A stretch of DNA of 64,000 nucleotides from Segatella copri (GCF_019127135.1 NZ_JAHOEA010000002.1:62001-126000), one strand, 5' to 3'; shown: positions 24,848-33,508, counted from the stretch's first letter. Notes: generated by a model from the sequence alone, not told the origin. Made by a program: numbers and translations.

Positions 24848-27094
24848 TTACTTTTCCATAAACTTCTTTGCAGCTCTTAACTGATGTCTCATCACACTCA
24901 GGAATTCCTGACTCTCCTGCAGTACGTTGAGATAAACCAGAGAAATCTGCATCAGCGTATTGTCAGTCATGTGCTGGATGCGGTCGATATGCTTCTTGCG
25001 GAGAACAGAAAGTTCGTCTTTGCAGGCATCTGCCTCGGCAAGAATCTCGCGATAACTGTCATATCTGCCGGTCTCTATCAGTTCGCAGCTCATGCGCATC
25101 AGGTCGTTGATCTTCTGGCGTACAGGAGCAAACTCCTTGATGTATTCAGCAGGAAGCGGATTGAAGTTGTTGTCAACATGTTCCTTGATTGGGTCGAGCA
25201 TACGGCGCAGAGAGTAGATAAACTGCTGGTTGCTGTTGGCGCCCAGATGGAACCAGGTGTTGCGCTCGATGGCAATCTCGATAGGCGATTTCTTCAAACC
25301 GAGCATCTCCTGACGGCGGAACTTCTTCAGCATATCCTGTTCCTTCTTCAGATCCTTGTTGGCATGACGAAGGTCGCGGGTATTCTCGTTGGCAAGACCA
25401 TCCATAATCAGGTTGAACTCGTTCAGGGCGAAGTGGCAGACGTAAGACTGGGTGCGTGAAACCTGACGGCGAAGCAAATCCCATACAATCTCCGGGTCGC
25501 GTGAACGCATCATCAGCTGGAAGGTACTGCTCTTGCCCTCTTCCTTAGCCTTCTTGTTATACTGGATGTTGCTGCGGATGAGCAGGTAGATAACCAAGCC
25601 CATGAAGCAAGCCTGGATGCCCACACCACCAAAGTGCATGATGATACAAACAATGGCACAGGCTGCGAAAGCTACACCGGCTGTGATGAACCAACCACCG
25701 ATTACACTCAATACACCTGTTACACGGAATACGGCACTCTCGCGGCTCCATGCTCTATCAGCAAGTGAAGAACCCATAGCCACCATGAAGGTAACGTAGG
25801 TGGTAGAGAGAGGCAACTTGAGGTTGGTACCGATGGTGATTAGCATGGAAGCAAGTACCAGGTTAACGGCTGCACGAACCACGTCGAAAGCTGCACTCTC
25901 CTCGAGTTCAACATCATTCTTGTCGAAACGGCTGTTGATCCAGTTCATCAGTGCCTTTGGCATAAACTTCTTCAACCATGAATCTGTAGCCTGGCAGTTG
26001 CGTACAATCACGCGGGCTGCAGAAGAACTGCCGAACATCTCATCGCCCTCGTCCTGACGGCTCAAGTCAACAGAAGTCTTGATTACGTTCTGTGCCTTCT
26101 TGGATGTCGCCATGGCGATAATCATCACGGCACCGGCAGCAAGCAGGAAGCCAGGAGTGGTCTTGGCGCTCTCCATCAATGAAGTCATCATAAACTGGTC
26201 TGGCGCTGCACCATTGGCATTTGCCATATAGTCCTGATAAGAAGAGAGACCAGCCAGAGGCACACCGATGAAGTTCACCAGGTCGTTACCAGCGAAAGCC
26301 ATAGCCAGGGCGAAAGTACCCATCAGCACCGTAAACTTGAAGATGTTGACACGGCAGAGATGCAGGAATTCCATCACAACAGCAGACACCACGAAGGTGA
26401 TGCAGATGAGGAAACCGAGATTCTGGTCGATGTAATCGCGTACCTCAGCAGGCAAGTAAGGACTCTTGCCCAAACCCTTCATAAAGATGAAGTAAGAGAG
26501 GGCTGTAAAGGCGATACCGCCGAAGATGGCGATGCTGTAGCGGCTGTGCTTGCGGTAGTTGAAGGTGAAGATTATACGGGAAAGCCACATCACGAAAGCA
26601 CCAAACACGAAGGCGATGATGACAGATGAGAAGATACCCATGATTACCTCCAATGCCTTGTTGCTGTTGAGCAATACGCCATAGTTGAGGCTGTCGTCGC
26701 CATACATCTTCTGAGTTGCGAGGATGAAAGCACCACCCAGCAGCTCGAATACCAGAGAGACGGTAGTAGATGTCGGCATACCTAAGGTGTTGAACACATC
26801 CAGGATGATGACATCAGTCACCATGACCGCCAGGAAGAGCGTCATCACTTCTTCGAAGGTGAAGTGGTCTGGACTCATGATACCATGTCGGGCTATATCC
26901 ATCATTCCCGATGACATGATGGCTCCGAGAACAACACCGCAGGATGCGATAATCAATACGGTGCGAAATTTAGCCACCTTAGCTCCGATGGCAGATTGCA
27001 GGAAGTTGACAGCATCGTTGCTGACTCCTACGAAGAGATCGAACACTGCTAAACAGAGCAGGAAGATCACAATACATAAATAAATTGTACCCAT
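24848..27094 (-). CDS. PiT-family inorganic phosphate transporter with PhoU-like tail
   Basis: 748 residues. The N-terminal half has the PiT repeats: FDLFVGVSNDAVNFL (about 19-33) and GNDLVNFIGVPLAG (about 268-281), and about ten to twelve membrane segments up to residue 520. The remaining 230 residues are soluble and helical (FALNEFNLIMDGLANENTRD, HVDNNFNPLPAEYIKEF), like a fused PhoU-type regulatory domain. It imports phosphate by ion symport. It has a -7 box TACCTTTG on the minus strand at 27179-27186. Its occurrence in the same window as a secreted phosphatase locus is noted but they are 20 kb apart. Confidence 0.92.
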   Translation of the reverse strand: MGTIYLCIVIFLLCLAVFDLFVGVSNDAVNFLQSAIGAKVAKFRTVLIIASCGVVLGAIMSSGMMDIARHGIMSPDHFTFEEVMTLFLAVMVTDVIILDVFNTLGMPTSTTVSLVFELLGGAFILATQKMYGDDSLNYGVLLNSNKALEVIMGIFSSVIIAFVFGAFVMWLSRIIFTFNYRKHSRYSIAIFGGIAFTALSYFIFMKGLGKSPYLPAEVRDYIDQNLGFLICITFVVSAVVMEFLHLCRVNIFKFTVLMGTFALAMAFAGNDLVNFIGVPLAGLSSYQDYMANANGAAPDQFMMTSLMESAKTTPGFLLAAGAVMIIAMATSKKAQNVIKTSVDLSRQDEGDEMFGSSSAARVIVRNCQATDSWLKKFMPKALMNWINSRFDKNDVELEESAAFDVVRAAVNLVLASMLITIGTNLKLPLSTTYVTFMVAMGSSLADRAWSRESAVFRVTGVLSVIGGWFITAGVAFAACAIVCIIMHFGGVGIQACFMGLVIYLLIRSNIQYNKKAKEEGKSSTFQLMMRSRDPEIVWDLLRRQVSRTQSYVCHFALNEFNLIMDGLANENTRDLRHANKDLKKEQDMLKKFRRQEMLGLKKSPIEIAIERNTWFHLGANSNQQFIYSLRRMLDPIKEHVDNNFNPLPAEYIKEFAPVRQKINDLMRMSCELIETGRYDSYREILAEADACKDELSVLRKKHIDRIQHMTDNTLMQISLVYLNVLQESQEFLSVMRHQLRAAKKFMEK

Positions 27095-27299
27095 ATATTT
27101 TACTATTGTTTATATACCTTATTATATAGGGGAATCTCAACATAGCTAGATACATTTCTCCCCTTGCTTTTCCGGGTGCAAAGGTACGAGTACAATGTTA
27201 CAGGTGATTTAAACAGGTGTTACAATATTGTTAAGATGTTGTTGTGCTGGCGATTGAATAAGAAAGTTGCCACCGAAAACAAAGAAAAGAGCGAAAATG

Positions 27300-27331
27300 T
27301 TTGGAAGTTACGGAAGTTTTTTATATTTTTG
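27300..27331 (+). promoter_or_regulatory. Consensus promoter of the structured RNA / accessory cluster
   Basis: TTTG at 27300-27303, exactly 20 bp, TATTTTTG at 27324-27331. Predicted start near 27337. It is one of the best promoters in the window and is 268 bp away from the next start codon. Confidence 0.82.
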
Positions 27332-27337
27332 CAGACG

Positions 27338-27560
27338 GATAGGGTGCATTCCCTTTCCACTGATTTTTGAGATTTAAGAAGCGTTATGCTTATCATGATG
27401 TCGGAAACCTAGGAAATTTCCAAGATGTTCGTGTGGTGGCATAGTGGTTCTCACGCATAGCGTGGGCTGCTATTGTTGCATCTATGAACATGGGCTTTCC
27501 TAGGGCCTCCGATAGAAGATGTGGGCATTGCAGTTCACGCTTCTCTGTTTAACAAAAAGA
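27338..27560 (+). ncRNA. Candidate structured RNA, rod-shaped, possibly 6S-like
   Basis: Downstream of a full consensus promoter, the sequence folds by eye into one long irregular rod. Paired parts from the outside in: 27364-27369 with 27553-27558 (TTTTTG/CAAAAA), 27377-27384 with 27537-27544 (AGAAGCGT/ACGCTTCT), 27401-27405 with 27508-27512 (TCGGA/TCCGA), 27408-27416 with 27496-27504 (CCTAGGAAA/TTTCCTAGG), 27425-27430 with 27486-27491 (ATGTTC/GAACAT), and an apical CACGC-ATA-GCGTG hairpin at 27452-27464. A large open bubble (27385-27400 and 27513-27536) separates the closing and terminal stems, the shape of 6S RNA (ssrS). No terminator is seen, so it could instead be a structured leader of the downstream gene. 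The identification as 6S is a shape argument only. Confidence 0.55.
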
Positions 27561-27598
27561 CCTAATAGGACTGAAAAGGTAATAAGGAGCTATTGGTG

Positions 27599-29551
27599 AT
27601 GCTTAATATACTAAAAGGGAATATTCAATCCCCTGAAAGAAAAAAAACTGGAAAGAGGGCTTTTTCTGGAATTTTCATCGTTGTCGTATTATTGGTAATA
27701 TCTGTTAGTGCTATAGTGTATATAGCAATACCTTCTGCAAGTTTGAAAGAACAAATTGATCTCAAAAAACATAATATTGAGTTTTTTGACAACTTGGAAA
27801 AAGAGCAAATATCAGCATTGAAAATACGAAGTCTATTCAAAAACAGAGTAACCAAGGACAATTCTGATTTCTTGCGTGAGATAGGCCCTATTCCTAATGG
27901 TAAGTTTTTGTCTTCTTTTTCTGAGGTAGGTGAAGGAAAATATGAATATAGGCAAAAATATGTAGCATATAGAGATAGATTGGTTTATTATACCGTAAAT
28001 ATTCCAAGAAGAGATTATTTCGGTAATATAGAGTACGATGAAGAAGAGAGAACAAAATTTGTAAAAGAACCATATTGGGATTATAAGATCACGAAAATTC
28101 CATTTGAATATTCTTACTCTTTAGTTACTTTTGACATGTCAGAATCAATTTCGGCTAATGCAACCGATTCTGTTTATGAAAAGCAAACTCTTCTATTTGC
28201 AAAAGAGCTGGAAGTATATAAGCACTATATGTTTTCACCAGCGCAGAGAAAAATTGTCTATGATAATGATTGGGCCACTTTTTATGGTAAGATTTTACCA
28301 ACTAACAGAAAAGCTATTGCTTATTCGACTAAAGATCAAGAAGGTAAACCTGTTTTGAGAAGCATATTCTTTGCTAATAGAAAAGCTTATATGCTTGAAG
28401 TCCATAGTGAACATCAGTTGGAGGAAAAGTCACAGTGGATAATGAAAGGTTTTACTACGTTTTATCTTGGAGATTTTAATGACAGTGTGAATGGCAAACT
28501 CTTGTTGATTGTTCTAGGTGCTTTTATCTTTTTAGTTCTTATTCTTATTTGTCTTCTTATGCCAATGCATTTGTTAAGAACTAATACTATATTGTCAAGG
28601 CAAAAATGCATCTTGTGCCGTTGTATGTTGGTATTGGGCATATTGGATATGCTATGTGTCTTTACTGAGATTTATGGTATATGTATAGGCGTGTTTATGC
28701 AAGATTTTTATTGGTGGTGTATGTTCTGTCTATTCTTGGGCGCAACTATCACAAGTGTTTTTACTATAATATACGGTAAGAGTAGAGCAGAAAACACATT
28801 TGATTATTTGGTACCGAAGAGTGTAAAGAAATATTTGTATAATAGACATGTTACAGATGCAGAATATAAAAGCATTGTAGTCTTTTTGGTATATCCACTT
28901 TTTGTGTTGGGTAGTTCACCATTAGGCATAGGTGTACTCATTTATATATTACCTGTTTCGTTAATAACTTTGTTGTTGATGGAAATACGCAATTTCTCTA
29001 ATTGGAGTCATGGAGATATACATAAAGATGGAAATGAGTTGAAAGGGGATGGCTTGGGTATATTCAAGGATTATTATTTGTTGTTGAATATAGACAGATC
29101 TGCCTCTGAGGAGGACATAGATAAGGCATTTAATAAAGCTATGACTAAATATAATTCCGGTATAGATTATAGTTTGTATGGTGAAACTTATAAACATAAT
29201 ATTCAGGAAGCTTATCGTGTGCTAAGTTCAACCAATCGGCTAAAACCAGAATATGATAGAGAGTTTGATGCTTATCGTGCATCAAATGACTCTGAGTATC
29301 TGTATTCTGATGAAAGAACAAAGCGTGATATAATGTTGGTACAGAAAGAACTTGGAGGTACTCTATTAGCTTCGAAAAAATATGATACTTGTGCTAAGGT
29401 ACATAACTTGGTAATTCGTGCTGTCGTTATTTATGGTGTCTTTTTGGCAATAGTGTCTTCCATTCTTTTTGTACCAGTAAAGAAACATACAACTTTTGGT
29501 GATGTCTATTGGGAAAGTTTATGGGATAAAGTGAGATTTATTGATGACTAA
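27599..29551 (+). CDS. Multi-pass membrane protein with C-terminal J-like domain
   Basis: 650 residues, not recognised as a whole. One membrane segment at about 25-47, a soluble region to about 295, then five or more segments: LLLIVLGAFIFLVLILICLL (about 302), two between 340 and 400, two between 420 and 465, and a last one near 625. Residues about 495-570 resemble a DnaJ domain: DYYLLLNIDRSASEEDIDKA, IQEAYRVLSST and EYDREFDAY are in the right order, but the HPD tripeptide that stimulates Hsp70 is missing (the position reads YNS). So it is J-like, probably without classical DnaK activation. I chose the ATG at 27599, preceded at 9 bp by AAGGAG, a rare Shine-Dalgarno here; TTG and GTG codons lie just upstream. 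It heads an A+T-rich cluster. Confidence 0.8.
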   Translation: MLNILKGNIQSPERKKTGKRAFSGIFIVVVLLVISVSAIVYIAIPSASLKEQIDLKKHNIEFFDNLEKEQISALKIRSLFKNRVTKDNSDFLREIGPIPNGKFLSSFSEVGEGKYEYRQKYVAYRDRLVYYTVNIPRRDYFGNIEYDEEERTKFVKEPYWDYKITKIPFEYSYSLVTFDMSESISANATDSVYEKQTLLFAKELEVYKHYMFSPAQRKIVYDNDWATFYGKILPTNRKAIAYSTKDQEGKPVLRSIFFANRKAYMLEVHSEHQLEEKSQWIMKGFTTFYLGDFNDSVNGKLLLIVLGAFIFLVLILICLLMPMHLLRTNTILSRQKCILCRCMLVLGILDMLCVFTEIYGICIGVFMQDFYWWCMFCLFLGATITSVFTIIYGKSRAENTFDYLVPKSVKKYLYNRHVTDAEYKSIVVFLVYPLFVLGSSPLGIGVLIYILPVSLITLLLMEIRNFSNWSHGDIHKDGNELKGDGLGIFKDYYLLLNIDRSASEEDIDKAFNKAMTKYNSGIDYSLYGETYKHNIQEAYRVLSSTNRLKPEYDREFDAYRASNDSEYLYSDERTKRDIMLVQKELGGTLLASKKYDTCAKVHNLVIRAVVIYGVFLAIVSSILFVPVKKHTTFGDVYWESLWDKVRFIDD

Positions 29552-29565
29552 AATATGTAAAAGTT

Positions 29566-30579
29566 ATGAGACAGTTTTTAATGTTTACATTTTTAATGGT
29601 TTCCATACGTACTGCTTATGCGGAGGATAATTCTCCTGCATATTTTGGCGCTGTTTCGATAGTGGTTACAATTATGTTGGTATTATTGTGTATTTGGTTA
29701 CTTAATTCCCATAATGTAACAAGAAAAGTAAAGTTGAGTATTCTCGGAGTAGGTATTGGAGTTTTTGGTTTAGTTCAAATGTTATTGTCTTTTGGTATGG
29801 AGTCTTATAGACGTAGTCTTCTTCCTCCTGATGATCCTGAGGTTGTGCTTGCGGTAGAAGAAATTAATGAGCAGATGCCTTTGAAACTAACGGATGGTAT
29901 GACTCTTAGAAGTGTGGATTTGAAAGACTCTACAGTCGTTAGTACTTTGGAAATTGACGAAACGAAATATCCTTTTGAGGACTTTTTGCAGAATAAAGAA
30001 CAGAAGAAGCGAATTATGATGGCAAACGTAGCAAAGAGTTCTCCTTTTAAGTCTTGCAGCTATGTGGATATTGCCAACAAAGGATATTCTGTAGCAATGT
30101 TGGTAAAGGGAATGCAATCTCATCGAGAAATAAAGTTTATTCTTACACCAAAGGAAGTAAAAAATGCTCAAAATCAACCAAAGCCAACGCCAAGAGAAGA
30201 ACTGGATTTGTATTTGAATGAACTTAATAAGAATATCCTTGTTGATCTTGAAGATGGGCTGCTGTCTGCTCATGCAAGGATACAAGGACAAATTTGTGTT
30301 GTTGTCTATACCATAGATGAGAATAAGCTTGATATTTCAGGGTTTGAAAAAAGTAAAGAGTCTATGAGGGTAGAACTCAAAAATGAGTTTATGGTCAAGG
30401 GTGATTTGATAAAGTTAGCTTCCCTTCTTGCTCCTTTGGGTATGTCATTTAGAATTTGCTATGTTGGTAACTTGTCTAAAAAACAAGTGTCAATTGATAT
30501 TTCTTCTTCATATATCCAAGAAGTTCTTGATAATGCAGTAGCTAAGATAATTAAATCACAAAATAAGCAAACAGAATAA
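29566..30579 (+). CDS. Membrane-anchored protein of unknown function
   Basis: 337 residues. A signal-like N-terminus (RQFLMFTFLMVSIRTAYA) and two membrane segments (about 25-47 and 56-78) are followed by a soluble part of about 255 residues with alternating charged helices and strands and no motif I recognise. It begins 14 bp after the preceding gene and ends 11 bp before the DUF805 gene, so the row is one message. The topology suggests a soluble domain anchored at the inner membrane. No function is proposed. Confidence 0.75.
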   Translation: MRQFLMFTFLMVSIRTAYAEDNSPAYFGAVSIVVTIMLVLLCIWLLNSHNVTRKVKLSILGVGIGVFGLVQMLLSFGMESYRRSLLPPDDPEVVLAVEEINEQMPLKLTDGMTLRSVDLKDSTVVSTLEIDETKYPFEDFLQNKEQKKRIMMANVAKSSPFKSCSYVDIANKGYSVAMLVKGMQSHREIKFILTPKEVKNAQNQPKPTPREELDLYLNELNKNILVDLEDGLLSAHARIQGQICVVVYTIDENKLDISGFEKSKESMRVELKNEFMVKGDLIKLASLLAPLGMSFRICYVGNLSKKQVSIDISSSYIQEVLDNAVAKIIKSQNKQTE

Positions 30580-30590
30580 AATATACGGTT

Positions 30591-31031
30591 ATGACATTTT
30601 TCAATTCAATTAAAATGTGTTACATGAAGTCTTTTGATTTTAAGGGAAGAGCTTCAAAGAGTGAGTATTGGTGGTTCTGGCTGGTTCAGGTACCTATTAC
30701 TTTTATAGCATTGGGGGCTTGGAACTCCGAAAAGTTTGATGTACTGTCTGGAGTGTTTTTAGGAATTACTATAGCCTCTATTCCTGCTAACCTTTCTTCT
30801 ATGGTACGTAGATTTCATGATGCGGGATTAAGTACTAAGCAATGTCTAAAGAAATTGTCTTATGCGGTAGCCCCATTCCTTTTTGCTGTCAATTTAATGA
30901 CAAAGATCGATCCTTTTTCTTCTTTTGCTGTAGTACTCTTAATAGCATTATTATTTTCGGCAGTCTCATTTTTCCTGTTGTTCATCATATTGATAGGAGA
31001 CAGTGTATATGAAGATGAAGAAGAGGAATAA
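30591..31031 (+). CDS. DUF805 membrane protein
   Basis: 146 residues. The DUF805 signature is plain: SFDFKGRASKSEYWWFWLVQ (residues about 14-33) and RRFHDAGLS (about 68-76), with three or four membrane segments and an acidic tail DEEEE. DUF805 proteins are small inner membrane proteins without a known role. Spacing to the preceding gene is 11 bp. Confidence 0.9.
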   Translation: MTFFNSIKMCYMKSFDFKGRASKSEYWWFWLVQVPITFIALGAWNSEKFDVLSGVFLGITIASIPANLSSMVRRFHDAGLSTKQCLKKLSYAVAPFLFAVNLMTKIDPFSSFAVVLLIALLFSAVSFFLLFIILIGDSVYEDEEEE

Positions 31032-31046
31032 GGGATAAAGTCGTTC

Positions 31047-31079
31047 GCAAGCCTTGCGAATAAAAAAAGCAAGGCTTGC
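31047..31079. repeat. Perfect 11-bp hairpin after the DUF805 gene
   Basis: GCAAGCCTTGC / GCAAGGCTTGC with an 11-nt A-rich loop. No T-run follows, so a weak terminator or an mRNA-stabilising hairpin is possible. A -7-like TAATTTTG about 35 bp further suggests that the next gene has its own start of transcription. Confidence 0.65.
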
Positions 31080-31140
31080 TGATACAACTTATCGATTTTT
31101 TGTTTAATTTTGCAATCGATATTAATAATGCTACTATAAT

Positions 31141-31452
31141 ATGGGAAATGATACAGAAAATATAAAGATATTATGCATCGGTGTCGGTGGGGCTGGCACT
31201 AATGTAATCAATCGTATGAAGGATATTGGTATTCCGAATGCAGAGTTTCTGACATTTGGAGGATATCGCTATGACTATAGCCATCCCGAAATTCCTCATT
31301 ATAATCTTATAGAAGTCAATGAAATAGATAGCTTGCCTAATGGTTCTGGGCCAAAGGTCTTTGAAAGGTTGGCTAATAATGTTGCCGATGATATAAAGGA
31401 AGTTCTTTTGTATCATTTAAACTCTCGTAAGTTAGAAAATGAGAGTGTGTAA
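31141..31452 (+). CDS. Short FtsZ-like protein with only the N-terminal nucleotide fold
   Basis: 103 residues. Residues 8-25 read IKILCIGVGGAGTNVINRM, the T1 nucleotide loop of FtsZ (GVGGxGxNxxxxM). The following part, with EVNEIDSLPNGSGPKVFERL (about 60-79) and a helix to VLLYHL, lines up with the FtsZ region between T2 and the helix before T4. The tubulin signature GGGTGTG and everything after it are absent; the frame closes with a stop and the next gene overlaps by 14 bp, so this is the true end and not a frameshift. FtsZ assembles GTP-dependent division filaments; this protein lacks half of the GTP site and could at most bind nucleotide weakly, or bind a tubulin-like partner (inference). 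Confidence 0.75.
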   Translation: MGNDTENIKILCIGVGGAGTNVINRMKDIGIPNAEFLTFGGYRYDYSHPEIPHYNLIEVNEIDSLPNGSGPKVFERLANNVADDIKEVLLYHLNSRKLENESV

Positions 31453-32149
31453 ATATTGGATAGTTGTACTGCTACAGCTGTGCTTTCTTTCTATCAGCTG
31501 TGGAGAAAAGGGGGCAAAACAAGTTGCTCCTGCTCAAGATCATGCCTTTTTTAAATATGAAAATGATGAAGATGGAAAGTATTCGCAAGCGATGATAGCA
31601 CAAATCATCAAACATTTTCATCTGCCAAATAATACTGTTGTAACAGATGAGGATGTTGATGCAATCTTGTTGAGAAGCGTTGATGGGGGAGATAGAATTT
31701 ATGGCGGTGACGTAGTTACCATTTGGAAGTATTATAAGAAGCAGAATGATATTCAAGAAATAGTTACGGCGCATCCTATGGCAGATTTGTTATGGTATAA
31801 TCCGGATAAAAAACATGGTGTAACGATAGGGCTAGATTCTGTTTTTGTGGCAAGTGAAGCCATGCTTGTCCCTCTAAATCCTGATGTGGTAGTTGTAAAT
31901 GGAACAACAGACAAGATGAATACAATTTATACTTTTATAGTAGATAAGGATGCGGGAAAGGCGATATTGTTACCATCAAATCGTGGCTGCGTAGGCTTTA
32001 CATCTGAAGATGGATTACCAATCTGCCAGTCTTGTCGTCATTATTCTGATACTAGGTTTGGTAGGTATTCTGTAGTGTCTGTTTATGATTTGGATGGAAA
32101 ACTCGTCAAGGAAATGTCGTTTGAAGATTATAAAAAAGATGAGAAGTAA
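31439..32149 (+). CDS. Lipoprotein of unknown function
   Basis: 236 residues. Signal ends LSISCGEKG with the lipid-attached Cys at about residue 21. The mature part has no family that I recognise; three Cys occur near residues 182-200 (GCVGF, LPICQSCRH). The start ATG overlaps the end of the FtsZ-like gene by 14 bp, so translation is probably coupled. The stop TAA overlaps the next ATG (TAATG). Confidence 0.75.
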   Translation: MRVCKYWIVVLLQLCFLSISCGEKGAKQVAPAQDHAFFKYENDEDGKYSQAMIAQIIKHFHLPNNTVVTDEDVDAILLRSVDGGDRIYGGDVVTIWKYYKKQNDIQEIVTAHPMADLLWYNPDKKHGVTIGLDSVFVASEAMLVPLNPDVVVVNGTTDKMNTIYTFIVDKDAGKAILLPSNRGCVGFTSEDGLPICQSCRHYSDTRFGRYSVVSVYDLDGKLVKEMSFEDYKKDEK

Positions 32150-32298
32150 TGACATATTCAATAGAAGAGAATCATCATTCGGGATTGGAGTTGTATTTCA
32201 TGCCTCGTTTCTTTGTCTATAATCCTTGTCGCCGCCTGCAAGATGGCGAGGATGTTTCCTTCTCTGTTCCTTGGTGGTATCATCTTTATATCTTATAA
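32149..32298 (+). CDS. Small 49-residue ORF coupled to the lipoprotein gene
   Basis: ATG at 32149 overlaps the preceding stop (TAATG), a classic coupling arrangement. The product starts MTYSIEENHHSGLELYFMPR and ends VPWWYHLYIL. It has no motif that I know. It could be a genuine small last gene of the cluster or the 5' end of a gene lost by deletion. Confidence 0.35.
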   Translation: MTYSIEENHHSGLELYFMPRFFVYNPCRRLQDGEDVSFSVPWWYHLYIL

Positions 32299-32525
32299 GA
32301 AAGAGTATCCATGCAAGAAAGCCGCATATAAGCTGAGTGACATGTGCACATCAGTTGATATGCGACTGACGAATCTATATTCTCTGAAGACATATCCTAA
32401 ATACTCCAACGATTTTTATTATATATCTAAAAGAGTAGTTTACAGGGTATTTCATATTGTTGCTTTATTTGAATTTTGGGCAAAGTTACGAAAAATATTG
32501 GTATATGCAAAAGAAAGCAGAATAA

Positions 32526-32560
32526 TTTGTTTTCCTTTTCGGATAAAAACATTAACTTTG
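32526..32560 (+). promoter_or_regulatory. Promoter of the HAD hydrolase
   Basis: TTTG at 32526-32529, 23 bp, TAACTTTG at 32553-32560. Spacing is a little long. The predicted transcription start is only a few bases before the ATG at 32572, so the mRNA would have almost no leader. Confidence 0.5.
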
Positions 32561-32571
32561 CAACTAAAAAA

Positions 32572-33279
32572 ATGAAAAGTATGGAAAAGCTGAAGAATAT
32601 CAAGGCGATAGCCTTCGATGCCGATGATACGCTCTGGGCATTACAAAACTATTTCGAGGACGTGGAGCATGAGTATTGCGAGCTGCTTGCGGAATATGGA
32701 AAGGAAAAGGATATTTCTGCTGCTCTCTTCGAGACGGAGAGTAAAAATATGGCTGATTTGGGATATGGCTGCAAGGCTTTCACCATATCCCTGGTAGAGA
32801 ATGCGGTGAAGGTGAGTCATGGTAAGGTGGAGGCGAATGTCATCGCCCAAATTGTGGACTTGGGTAAGAGTCTCCTGCATCTTGATGCCAAGCCTTTGGA
32901 AGGGGTAGAGAAAACCTTGGCTTGTTTCCGTGAGATGAAGAAATATAAGCTGGCAGTCTTCACCAAGGGTGAGTTGATGGATCAGGAGAATAAGTTGTGG
33001 CGTTCGGGTCTGCAGCGGTATTTTGATGTGGTGACTATCGTGAGCGACAAGACGCCCAAGGCTTATCATCGTCTCTGCAGGGAACTGGATGTAACTCCCG
33101 ACGAGCTGGTGATGGTGGGTAACAGTTTCAAGAGTGATATTGCTCCGGCATTAAAAATCGGAGCTTCGGCTGTCCATATCCCTTTTCATACCACATGGGC
33201 GCATGAAAAGACAGAGGAATTTGAACATCCCAAGCTCCGTCGTATTTCAAGATTCGAGGAACTTCTCGATATCTTATAA
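32572..33279 (+). CDS. HAD-family hydrolase
   Basis: 235 residues. Motif I is AFDADDTLW (about 14-22), with DDTLW typical of small-metabolite phosphatases; motif II VFTKGE (about 126), motif III Lys in DKTPKAY (about 157) and motif IV MVGNSFKSDIAPAL (about 178). A cap domain of helices lies between motifs I and II. Probably a cytoplasmic phosphatase with unknown substrate. An ATG at 32581 is an alternative start. The frame runs open to 32476 but that extension contains the promoter, so I excluded it. Confidence 0.88.
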   Translation: MKSMEKLKNIKAIAFDADDTLWALQNYFEDVEHEYCELLAEYGKEKDISAALFETESKNMADLGYGCKAFTISLVENAVKVSHGKVEANVIAQIVDLGKSLLHLDAKPLEGVEKTLACFREMKKYKLAVFTKGELMDQENKLWRSGLQRYFDVVTIVSDKTPKAYHRLCRELDVTPDELVMVGNSFKSDIAPALKIGASAVHIPFHTTWAHEKTEEFEHPKLRRISRFEELLDIL

Positions 33280-33508
33280 CTCATATTTTATTCTTCTCCT
33301 TCTTCATCTTTCAGTGATACCAAAGTCTCAACGAATGGACTGTGCCGAATGCCTCATCCTTCGGCACCTTCTTCAAGAAGCATACCGGATTATCGCCAAA
33401 GAATTACCGCATGGGGGTGGAGTAGCTTAATTTGTAAATGCTTTATACTTTTTTGCATGCGAAATTAAAATTTCTCCCCAAAAAAATGCTGGTTTCGAAG
33501 AATCTTCG

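Noticed and set aside
27371-27560. tRNA, tmRNA, RNase P or SRP RNA in the structured region
   Set aside because: None of the conserved sequence blocks of these RNAs is visible; only the rod-and-bubble shape remains.
32213-32575. 120-codon frame before the HAD gene
   Set aside because: It covers the HAD gene promoter and has unlike-protein composition.
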